Of a DNA stretch of 64,000 nucleotides, positions 55,503 to 64,000 are shown in pieces. Below the pieces are notes generated by a model that did not search any database, was not told the origin of the DNA, and saw nothing but the letters and a program-made list of their open reading frames with translations. Every line of letters begins with the position of its first letter. Positions within the stretch are counted from its first letter, which is position 1. A program made the position numbers and the translations under genes. Location of the stretch: contig NZ_ML660098.1 in the NCBI RefSeq assembly GCF_007004655.1, positions 124,001-188,000 of the forward strand, given 5' to 3'. The DNA comes from Exilibacterium tricleocarpae. GTDB lineage: Bacteria; Pseudomonadota; Gammaproteobacteria; Pseudomonadales; Cellvibrionaceae.

Positions 55503-57473
55503 TTATATGGGAAGGCTGACTTTAAAGATACTGCCCCGAGCGGGGCGACTGGTGACTGTAATACTGCCGTTGTGTGCTTTGACAATATGCTCAACGACAT
55601 TCAAACCCAGACCGCAACCGTCCACGCTGCGTGTCAGTCGACTGTCGGCTCGATAGAAACGGTGAAATATCTTCGGCAACTGTCGCGAGGTCATACCAAT
55701 ACCGAAATCCTGTACTTCGATACAGATCACCCGTCGTCGTTGATAAGCTCGGATTGCAATTTTCTTGCTGTCGCCGGAGTATTTATATGCGTTATCCAAC
55801 AGATTGACCAAAACCGTTACCAGTAAGTCCGCATCACCGCGAATGGTCGGCAGATCGGGGTAGACCTCTACCTCCAGAGCAAACTTTGCCGTGTTGAACA
55901 TCTCACCCATAACCTCCAGTGCGCTGTCAATCACGCTGCCGATGCTGACACGGGCAAAGGTGACCGCCTGTTGTTGTGTCTCAAAACGGGACAAATCCAG
56001 GAAATTGTCAATCAAGCGACTGAGGCGCAGGTTCTCTTTAGCAATGATTTGCAGGTACTCCCGAGTCTTTCGCTCGCTCAGGTTCGCACTGTTCAACAGC
56101 GTCTCCGCCAATACACGTATTGACGACAAAGGTGTTTTCAATTCATGGGAGACATTGGCGACAAGGTCATTCTCGAGCCGGTTTAGCGTCAACTGACGAC
56201 CCACGTAACGAGCGGTCAGCACTGCCAGTAATATGATGGCCGCAATAATTAAGATGCCGGCCCACAGGTAGGCTACTATCCTGCTCTCAGCCGCTGCACT
56301 GAGCCAGGAAGCATCTTTCAACGTCAGGCTCAACTGCCAGCCTGCCAAATATTCACCTGTCGATAGAGTGAGCAGTGGTGTAGCATCTTGGTCGCTCAGG
56401 GCGGGAAACAGTCTGACTTCAGTACCTTCTGGCAGCATATGGTCCAACCCCCAGCGCTCGATATCGCCGGCGATATGTGCCCGGGTAAAAAGCAGCGTCA
56501 AATTCTGATCGTGAAAGGTCAACGCCCAGGTATCAGGTATTGCCGTTTCACGAAGTTGAGCCTCGACACCAGACGACTGAGGCAAAGGGTGGGATTCCAG
56601 GTAGGCCAGAGCCAACTCTTCAGCAGTCAGAGTTGGAAAACGCTCGTCGCCAGCAGACAACTCAGTATCGGATAACAGCGTTTGCAGCTGACGCATCAGA
56701 AAAGCACGCTGTTGGGCGGGAAAGCTCAATTCCACGTAGTCGCTAAGCAGCTCGGTCAACTGCTGTGTTATAGCCTCCATGGCAGCCACATTGCCGGGGT
56801 ATGGACTCTGCGCCATAATCTGCAAGGCGTACAACAGTGCGCCGGGTTGAATCAAGCGCCCGCGCCAGTCTTTTGTGTTGCGAAAACGTTCTTCAGCCAA
56901 AGCGACGGTCAATATGTCCAGAGCTGCGCCGGTCCGGCCCGCTTTGAACAGGCACCGCGCCTGCGCCTTTAAGGCCTGTGCCACCTCACTAAGATCGGCG
57001 GCGCGCTCAGCAATCTGTCCATAGACGACGACAGCGCCACTGAAATTCAGTTTCTGGTGCTCAAGGCGCCGGGCGGTCCGCCAGGCCTTGGACAAGAGAG
57101 GTGCACCAGTGACGGAAAATTGCGCAGCGGGATAGCCTCGCCGCTCTGCAGCGCAGCAGAAGACAACACTACTGGCAAGGTCCCGGTTTACCACTTCGGC
57201 AAAGGCCTGCGCCGCAGAGTGCTGAGCTGCAATCTCAGTGACCAGAGCAACTCGCGTTCGCCATCGTAACAACATTTGTTTTTTTACTTTATCAAGCTGT
57301 TCCCGATAAACATGCATCAGCCTCTGTTGCACAGCCAAGTGCTCATTACGCACCGCCTCGGTCATAAACCAAATAACGCAGGCGCTTGGGATCAGCACTC
57401 CGGCTACCAGCGCAAAAGCGACAGATCTGGGATAGCTGGCGCGCTGGGAGATGGCGCCCTTTTTCAAAACCAT
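55503..57473 (-). CDS. Sensor histidine kinase with a large periplasmic domain
   Basis: The 656-residue kinase has an N-terminal helix (about 18-37), a periplasmic region of about 365 residues (about 40-405; no recognised domain), a second helix (about 408-428), a HisKA box VANVSHELKTPLSSIRVLAETLL (about 445) and HATPase with NLLDNAYKYSGDSKK and GLGLNVVEHIV. It is translationally close to the upstream TPR protein (ATG 3 bp after its stop). The periplasmic sensor is far larger than usual and probably reads a protein or envelope signal. Confidence 0.9.
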   Translation of the reverse strand: MVLKKGAISQRASYPRSVAFALVAGVLIPSACVIWFMTEAVRNEHLAVQQRLMHVYREQLDKVKKQMLLRWRTRVALVTEIAAQHSAAQAFAEVVNRDLASSVVFCCAAERRGYPAAQFSVTGAPLLSKAWRTARRLEHQKLNFSGAVVVYGQIAERAADLSEVAQALKAQARCLFKAGRTGAALDILTVALAEERFRNTKDWRGRLIQPGALLYALQIMAQSPYPGNVAAMEAITQQLTELLSDYVELSFPAQQRAFLMRQLQTLLSDTELSAGDERFPTLTAEELALAYLESHPLPQSSGVEAQLRETAIPDTWALTFHDQNLTLLFTRAHIAGDIERWGLDHMLPEGTEVRLFPALSDQDATPLLTLSTGEYLAGWQLSLTLKDASWLSAAAESRIVAYLWAGILIIAAIILLAVLTARYVGRQLTLNRLENDLVANVSHELKTPLSSIRVLAETLLNSANLSERKTREYLQIIAKENLRLSRLIDNFLDLSRFETQQQAVTFARVSIGSVIDSALEVMGEMFNTAKFALEVEVYPDLPTIRGDADLLVTVLVNLLDNAYKYSGDSKKIAIRAYQRRRVICIEVQDFGIGMTSRQLPKIFHRFYRADSRLTRSVDGCGLGLNVVEHIVKAHNGSITVTSRPARGSIFKVSLPI

Positions 57474-57476
57474 CGA

Positions 57477-58958
57477 CTATAGAGTGCTGAAGCTCGCCAC
57501 CAGGGTACGAAGCTGCTCGTAGTCCGCTTCAAAAACATCTTTTTCGGTTCGAAACACAAACCAATATACGGCCCGCTTATCGACTATATAGGTTCTGTAT
57601 TCCACCATTTCCCGATCCTGATGAAGGTAATCCGCCACATAACTCTGCGCCGGCAACCCCGAGAGATTGAGATTGGTTCGACTGTCGGGACGCATGCGAT
57701 AGTTCTTAAAAAAGTTTTTCAAACTTTGCAGATCACCGTCGACAACCTGGTCAACTGACATTTCGGACGGCTTTTCTCCACCATAGGCTTTCGCGATCAA
57801 TACCCCTGTTGAACTCAATTCGGGCGGCAACAACTGTATAAACAGATCGTGTTGCGAAGCTAAGGCCGAGGTAAGGTCAAAAGCACGCCATCCGTCCGGC
57901 ATCGAGAGTGACAGGTTTACCGAGTTATTTTGGTAGGTCACCGGTTTACCTGTAACAGCTTCGCTTACCTGAGAGAGCTCCAGAGACATATGGCCGGCTT
58001 GATACTTTACTAATTGCCGGGACTGATCCGTGCTAACCCACGCCTGTTGCATTTGGACTCTACGGCCGTCGACATAAATAGTGATATCGATCTCGTAACA
58101 ATTGAAATCACCAGCGGCTACTTGCACCGACTTGACACCGGTAACTGCCAGCACCAACTCGCCAACCTGGCCCGTCGAAGCCACAAACACAGGAAACTGC
58201 ACCTGATAAGACTTCGCCAAGGGTAGACGTCGCAGCAGACCGGGCACCTGCTCATTATCGTACAACGGTCCCTGGAAAGGGATTTCAACCGATGATCGAA
58301 CACCCTTGGTATCCGTAGTCAGACGCAATGCCCGGTCTCCGTACTCCACCTCGAACTTGCCCAGCACCGAATTATTCAGGCGCGTGTGCAACGGACGACC
58401 ACTGTCTTGTAGTGTTTCCACAGCGCTGAATTGCTGCAGGCTGTCAATCGCAATTGACATATAGCTCTCCAGCCGCCACAGCGACTTACCCTTAACCTGG
58501 GTTCTGCTGGTGACATAGTCCAGCAGACCTGCATCGACACCCGCTGGGGTTTTTATTATAAAACGCGCCACCTCCGCATCTCGCCATGGCGCGGGGAGCA
58601 GTTGCAGACTCAAATATTCCTGGGCTTCCAACAGCTCACGGGTCTTGGCAACCCACTGCGGCTGGTCGGCAAATTCACCCAGTATTTTGTCGAAGGTTGC
58701 AGATGCCTGCTGTTGATTTCCGAGCTTGGTATAACATACTCCCAGGTGATAAAGCGCCCGCGCAATGTCAAAGCGATCGGCTGCCGCGTCGTCGACAATA
58801 CCGGAGTAAATGTTGATAGCACTGTTCAAATCACCCAGCGTTTCTTCCTGGTATAAGCCCTGCTCCAGTCTTTCATTCACAGATTCAGCCTCCGTTTTGA
58901 TAACACCCATGCCGGCAAAAAGAGCAATCCACAAGGTAAAAACTTGTCGTTGTAACAC
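57477..58958 (-). CDS. Exported TPR/DUF3108-like protein, first gene of the kinase operon
   Basis: GTG 58958, preceded by GAGGGAG, gives 493 residues. It has a signal peptide (about 1-26), TPR-like repeats (about 35-115; ARALYHLGVCYTKLGN), then a domain with GDFNCYEIDITIYVDGRRVQ like DUF3108 (about 270-330), and a C-terminal alpha/beta part. It is co-transcribed with the kinase and regulator and may be the periplasmic partner that the kinase's sensor domain reads. Similar triplets are not known to me. Confidence 0.6.
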   Translation of the reverse strand: MLQRQVFTLWIALFAGMGVIKTEAESVNERLEQGLYQEETLGDLNSAINIYSGIVDDAAADRFDIARALYHLGVCYTKLGNQQQASATFDKILGEFADQPQWVAKTRELLEAQEYLSLQLLPAPWRDAEVARFIIKTPAGVDAGLLDYVTSRTQVKGKSLWRLESYMSIAIDSLQQFSAVETLQDSGRPLHTRLNNSVLGKFEVEYGDRALRLTTDTKGVRSSVEIPFQGPLYDNEQVPGLLRRLPLAKSYQVQFPVFVASTGQVGELVLAVTGVKSVQVAAGDFNCYEIDITIYVDGRRVQMQQAWVSTDQSRQLVKYQAGHMSLELSQVSEAVTGKPVTYQNNSVNLSLSMPDGWRAFDLTSALASQHDLFIQLLPPELSSTGVLIAKAYGGEKPSEMSVDQVVDGDLQSLKNFFKNYRMRPDSRTNLNLSGLPAQSYVADYLHQDREMVEYRTYIVDKRAVYWFVFRTEKDVFEADYEQLRTLVASFSTL

Positions 58959-58988
58959 TTCACACTCCCTCTTGATCTTTCCAGGCAT

Positions 58989-60105
58989 CGCAACTGGCGA
59001 TGGTCAGGTAAATAATATATCGGTCTTATATCCTGTTTGTGTCACCAAAACGGCTTTTTGCAGCAAGTCGCGGGCTATCGACTGCCACCGGCACCAGGCC
59101 GCCGCGCCGGTGGTGTCCAGTGCCTATCATCACGGGTCAGTTCTCCCCGGTGTAGTCTTCCCAACTGCCGGGTCTTAACAACGCGAATGATAGATCGTGC
59201 TGCAGCAATCCGGCAGTTGGGAAACTGTATGAGGAAAGAGGCTGGTCGGCCGTGTCACCACTGTCTGTAGAACCTGATTCAATTGAGAAGCGCTAAATTT
59301 ACAGCCCGAATTTAAATCACCTTGATCTATCCGCCACCCTGACCCATTCCATATTCTTTGCGGCTTTACACACGGAGGACCCTTTTTCTTATATCAAGGT
59401 TGTCACCTGGCGGTCAAACTAAATCGATACAGCCTTCGGCATATACAAGCCCTTGGTTTTTAAAGGTGAATGTAGTGCCCTGTTAAGCTTTATCACCGGC
59501 AGCAATTAATCTAATCTTTATTGCATCCCGGAATTGTGATCATTTGTAATCAATTGTAATTTGAGCGCCTTTTCCGTCGTGATGCGTTTGACAAGTGTTG
59601 TAAAAATATTCAAAAATCTCTGCGCATACGAGTATTGGATTGGGCGCCGGGGTAAATGCCGTCAGGAAGTGAATACAACACCAAGGAATAAGTCGTTGAT
59701 ATTTATCGAAATCAGGCAAGATAGTTCAAAGGGTGAGCTTACGCCGCTCTATGACTTTTCCATTTGTTCAACCACTGGTAGTTCTTCATCGATTCTCCAA
59801 GCTATGCGATAGGGTAAGGAATTTTTGACAATAATGCGCGTAAAGCCCTACCCCGCAATACGGTACCTAATATACATTTGATCAAGTGGTACAGCTTACT
59901 GCCTTACAGTATTTAACTACTGACGAGCAGCATTTTTCATCTGTGTCGCTAACATTAAAAATTTTCACTTTAACGCCTATTAGTCATTTCAATTTCAATG
60001 AGAGAATATTGATGATCCGTAAGCTGTTTCACGATTAGCAGTATTGAATTTCGCACGACAGGGGATCTGCTTTTGCTAGACGCGTAAAAGAAGGAGAATA
60101 ATACG
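58989..60105. other. 1.1-kb gene-free region between the kinase operon and the CNF-like gene
   Basis: No supported gene, RNA gene or transposase is visible. The left part is GC-rich and carries a 14-bp perfect inverted repeat (see 59157). The right part (about 59300-60080) is AT-rich, with short repeated TTGTAATCAATTGTAAT-like motifs near 59543. This could be a regulatory region of the divergent operons or a degraded insertion. Confidence 0.55.
59157..59222. repeat. 14-bp perfect inverted repeat in the gap
   Basis: TTCCCAACTGCCGG (59157-59170) and CCGGCAGTTGGGAA (59209-59222) are perfect complements separated by 38 bp. They may be ends of a deleted element or a regulator site. No T tract. 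Confidence 0.7.
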
Positions 60106-60825
60106 ATGAGCGTCACGGATCAGGTGAATTCGCGCCAAAAGCTGGCCGATCTGCATGCAAGTCCTCTACGTGTACTCACCGAGGTTACAACCGCTGTGGA
60201 TGACCCCGGCGGCCATCGGAGCCGCATCGAGCAGGCGTGTTTTGGATACCACGCGTGCAACGGTATTCGGATAGGTAGTGAGGCTTTCTGCCGCAATACC
60301 AACGGCACCATGAACTTCGATCCGATCCGGGTCAAAGTTATTGCCACACCGTCTCGCGCCAGGGGCACGCCAACCCCACAACAGGCCCTGCAGCGGTTCG
60401 ACACCAGCGGCGGCACAGACTTTTGGATCACGACACAGGAATCCGGCTGCACAGTACTGATTGTGGATTGGGGCAATAATCAGTACTCGATGGCACATTT
60501 ACAGCCCTACGGGGCCAGTGAATACAATTACTTTTCCCGGCACTTGCTCCCGCATAACACTGATATCGGCGTCAGCCGCGCGGCGTCCTACTTGAGAGAT
60601 GAGGCGGCCGCAACGATACACAACAGTCGGATCGGCGGCATTGAACCGTTGAGGTATATTCTGGCGCAGTCAAATCACTGGAATCTGGCCGGCGGCGGCC
60701 GCATCCAGATTATCGGTGTGCCGCAGGGGTCGGCTTGGGTTTTTTATATCCAGCAACGGGACGCCGCCGGTACGATCAGTGTCATCCAACCTCAATGGGA
60801 ACACTGGCGCTGGTATCAGCCCTAG
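60106..60825 (+). CDS. Soluble protein with CNF/BLF1/CheD-like Thr-Cys-His deamidase signature
   Basis: The 239-residue protein has no signal peptide or membrane helix. Residues 109-131 contain T109, then SGC at 113-115, then a hydrophobic strand and H131 (STRAND-turn-H). The spacing Thr-x5-Cys-x15-His, with a hydrophobic strand just after the Cys, resembles BLF1 (T88, C94, H106), CNF1 (C866, H881) and CheD (Cys-x16-His). These share a deamidase/transglutaminase fold. No toxin-delivery signal or immunity gene is adjacent. A good AAGGAG site precedes ATG 60106. This is inference from motif and spacing; no whole-domain match was made. Confidence 0.45.
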   Translation: MSVTDQVNSRQKLADLHASPLRVLTEVTTAVDDPGGHRSRIEQACFGYHACNGIRIGSEAFCRNTNGTMNFDPIRVKVIATPSRARGTPTPQQALQRFDTSGGTDFWITTQESGCTVLIVDWGNNQYSMAHLQPYGASEYNYFSRHLLPHNTDIGVSRAASYLRDEAAATIHNSRIGGIEPLRYILAQSNHWNLAGGGRIQIIGVPQGSAWVFYIQQRDAAGTISVIQPQWEHWRWYQP

Positions 60826-60893
60826 CAGGCTACCACGAGCTAGCGAGTCGGGTCGGCATTGCAGTGCGGCATTTTTCCGCGACGACATACGCA

Positions 60894-60914
60894 GCCCGGC
60901 TGGGTGCGCCGGGC
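60894..60914. other. Hairpin in the convergent gap before pobA
   Basis: A perfect 7-bp stem GCCCGGC/GCCGGGC with a 7-nt loop. No T tract on either strand, so termination is not certain. It separates the convergent CNF-like and pobA stops. Confidence 0.35.
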
Positions 60915-60931
60915 ATCACCGGCAGCGGTTC

Positions 60932-62101
<1,170 letters not shown>

Positions 62102-62109
62102 TTAACTCA

Positions 62110-63117
62110 CTATTTTGGCAGACGGCTGAACACCTGGCGGGCATTGCCCTCGAAGATACGAACCTTGTCGCTGTCCGATAAACCGCTGTTGTCGATATAG
62201 CGCCGCGTATCATCAAAGTAGTGGCCGGTTTGCGAGTCGATACCGCGCACCGCCCCCACCATTTCCGAAGCGAACAAAATATTTTTTATGGGAATGACAT
62301 CCAGCAGTAAATCAATGCCGGGCTGATGATAGACGCAGGTGTCGAAATACACGTTGTTCATCAACAACTCATCGAGCGGCGGCAGTTTCAACATGTCGGC
62401 CAGGCCGCGGAAGCGCCCCCAGTGAAACGGCACAGCACCGCCGCCGTGGGGAATAATAAACTTGATGGTGGGAAAATCCCGGGTCACCGTAGAGGTCATC
62501 AACTGCATAAAAGCCGTCGTATCGGCGCTGAGATAATAGGAGCCGGTACTGTGGAAGGCGGGATTACAGCTACCGCTGACATGAATCATGGCAGGCACAT
62601 CGAGTTCCGCCATTTTTTCATAGATGGGATACCAGTAGCGATCCCCGAGCGGCGGTGAGGTCCAGTGGCCACCGGAAGGATCGAGATTGAGATTGCAACC
62701 GACAAAGCCCAGTTGATTCACACAGCGATCGAGTTCGGCAACACTGGACTGCAACGCCACCCCCGGTGACTGTGGCAACTGGCAAACGCCGATAAAGTTT
62801 TCCGGATAAAGCCGGGTCACCCGGTAAATCAGGTCGTTGCAGTGCTCGGTCCAGTGGCGACTGGTGTGGGCATTGCCGATATGATGCCCCATCCAACTGG
62901 CCCGCGGCGAAAACAGGGTCAAGTCGGTACCGCGCTCGCGTTGCAGCTTCAGTTGCTGCTGCTCCAGGCTGTGGCGAATCTCATCGTCGGAAATCTGCAA
63001 GACACCCTTTTCACCGATATGCTCAGGGTCTTTCTCCAACGCATGTTTCTGGCACTCTCGATAGGCGCCCAGGGCATCGGGAGCGGTCGTGTAGTGTCCG
63101 TGACAATCGATAATCAT
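62110..63117 (-). CDS. ligJ: 4-oxalomesaconate hydratase
   Basis: This 335-residue amidohydrolase-fold enzyme begins with DCHGHYTTAPDAL and has FSPRASWMGHHIGN and NLDPSGGHWTSPPL as well as FASEMVGAVRGID, which match the LigJ-type hydratase of the protocatechuate 4,5-cleavage pathway. It hydrates oxalomesaconate to CHA. It lies between ligK and pobA, with 11-bp gaps on both sides. Confidence 0.9.
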   Translation of the reverse strand: MIIDCHGHYTTAPDALGAYRECQKHALEKDPEHIGEKGVLQISDDEIRHSLEQQQLKLQRERGTDLTLFSPRASWMGHHIGNAHTSRHWTEHCNDLIYRVTRLYPENFIGVCQLPQSPGVALQSSVAELDRCVNQLGFVGCNLNLDPSGGHWTSPPLGDRYWYPIYEKMAELDVPAMIHVSGSCNPAFHSTGSYYLSADTTAFMQLMTSTVTRDFPTIKFIIPHGGGAVPFHWGRFRGLADMLKLPPLDELLMNNVYFDTCVYHQPGIDLLLDVIPIKNILFASEMVGAVRGIDSQTGHYFDDTRRYIDNSGLSDSDKVRIFEGNARQVFSRLPK

Positions 63118-63128
63118 GGCTGTACCCC

Positions 63129-63824
63129 CTAGTCCAAATCGTCGAGACTGTCGAGGTAAACCAGACCGGCCTGTTCCAGTTTGGGCCGCATGGCATAGAG
63201 ATCGAGCCCCAGCACACCGTTGGCAAACTGCTCGCGTTTTTCCGCCTCGCGCGCCTCCCGTTCGGTTCCCGCCTGCAACACCTCGGGTGCACGGCGGCGC
63301 GGCACTATCACCACGCCGTCGTCATCCGCCACCACCACATCGCCCGGTGTTACCCACTGGCCGGCGCAAATCAGCGGCACATTGACCGCACCGAGCGTAT
63401 TTTTGACGGTACCGCGCGCAGAAATGGCCCGCGACCATACGGGAAATTCCATCTCCTGCAGTGTGTGGACGTCGCGCACTCCGGCGTCGGTCACCAGCCC
63501 CACCACCCCGCGCGCCTGGGCGGAAGTCGCCAGCAGATCGCCGAACATACCGTCGGTATTGGCGGTGGTACATCCCACCAGTAACAGGTCACCCGGCTGG
63601 CACAGTTCGATGGCCACATGCAGCATCCAGTTGTCACCCGGCTGGGTCAGCACGGTAACGGCGCTGCCGGCAACCCGGGCGTGAGGATAAATAGGCCGTA
63701 TCTGGGGCTGCAACAGACCGCTTCGCCCCAGGGCCTCATGGGTGGTGGAAACCCCAAGGCGCCCCAAAGCCTCGACTACTTGTTTATCCGCACGCTCGAT
63801 ATGGCGCACCGCTACCGTCTTCAT
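63129..63824 (-). CDS. ligK: 4-carboxy-4-hydroxy-2-oxoadipate aldolase
   Basis: This 231-residue protein of the RraA-like/class II pyruvate aldolase group carries [14 protein letters not shown] with the metal-site residues and a start [15 protein letters not shown]. It cleaves CHA to pyruvate and oxaloacetate. GAGG precedes ATG 63824. RraA-like proteins are a possible alternative, but the operon context and full length support the aldolase. Confidence 0.9.
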   Translation of the reverse strand: MKTVAVRHIERADKQVVEALGRLGVSTTHEALGRSGLLQPQIRPIYPHARVAGSAVTVLTQPGDNWMLHVAIELCQPGDLLLVGCTTANTDGMFGDLLATSAQARGVVGLVTDAGVRDVHTLQEMEFPVWSRAISARGTVKNTLGAVNVPLICAGQWVTPGDVVVADDDGVVIVPRRRAPEVLQAGTEREAREAEKREQFANGVLGLDLYAMRPKLEQAGLVYLDSLDDLD

Positions 63825-63883
63825 GGTTACCTCTCACTTCGGTCGCTAAGTCCTTTTATTGGGTTAGTTTTCAGAGTGTTAAG

Positions 63884-64000
63884 TCAGTCTTCAAAGTCAT
63901 AGAGCGCCGCCGGATTGTCCACCAGCAGGCGCTGCTGCAATGCCGGGGTCGGTGCGATCAGCGGTATATTGTCCACCAGGGCGCCGTCGTCGGGCATATG
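63884..64000 (-). CDS. ligI: 2-pyrone-4,6-dicarboxylate hydrolase, C-terminal end
   Basis: The last 38 residues of a leftward gene, cut by the window edge. MPDDGALVD near its start and VDNPAALYDFED at its end match the C-terminus of LigI (amidohydrolase fold), which opens PDC to oxalomesaconate. It is upstream of ligK by 59 bp, so it is the first visible gene of the operon. Confidence 0.75.
   Translation of the reverse strand, partial: HMPDDGALVDNIPLIAPTPALQQRLLVDNPAALYDFED

Noticed and set aside
59561-59812. An 83-codon open frame in the 1.1-kb gap
   Set aside because: No ribosome site and no recognisable sequence; base composition is unlike the neighbouring genes.

Overview
The window looks like the chromosome of a marine gammaproteobacterium near Pseudomonas and Cellvibrionales. 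The evidence is gene content and order: pilMNO | ponA | malic enzyme | rpmE | priA | SPOR protein | hslVU | DUF971 | ubiE-ubiJ-ubiB | hisI-hisE | tatABC follows, as I remember it, the layout of the Pseudomonas chromosome. Coding DNA is GC-rich and starts are often GTG. No rRNA, tRNA, CRISPR array or intact insertion sequence was seen; one decayed IS630-type transposase end is present.

Layout. 1-18.4 kb is a conserved housekeeping block: type IV pilus assembly, cell wall, replication restart, heat-shock protease under a clear sigma-32 promoter, ubiquinone synthesis, histidine synthesis and Tat export. 18.4-37.7 kb is accessory: small stress or enzyme genes, D-aminoacyl-tRNA deacylase, proline iminopeptidase, a WYL regulator with a DNA glycosylase, a TonB receptor, a BaeSR-like two-component system with a Spy-like protein, peroxiredoxin, a histone-deacetylase-like enzyme, a rhomboid and a NhaR-like regulator. 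37.9-50.4 kb holds an exported FAH-like enzyme with a MipA-type porin and TetR regulator, a RetSat-like oxidoreductase facing PadR across two operator palindromes, an SDR, a Tat-exported aldo/keto reductase, a PHP phosphoesterase, outer-membrane barrels, a sulfotransferase/aminotransferase pair and an esterase. 50.4-60.8 kb holds an orphan winged-helix regulator, a BASS transporter, a stand-alone aroA, an unusual three-gene TPR/sensor-kinase/regulator operon, a gene-free kilobase, and a soluble protein with a CNF/BLF1/CheD-like Thr-Cys-His signature. 60.9-64 kb is the end of a protocatechuate 4,5-cleavage operon (ligI-ligK-ligJ-pobA) that runs off the right edge.

The most striking non-coding signal is a family of six intergenic palindromic elements of about 200-255 bp at 12.3, 15.8, 22.1, 29.1, 30.9 and 45.0 kb. 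Each has a 30-bp inverted repeat whose sequence differs between copies while both arms change together, around a conserved core hairpin that itself shows a compensatory change. A second, unrelated 50-53 bp palindrome family occurs four times. Two hexanucleotide microsatellites lie just upstream of hisI and of an esterase gene.
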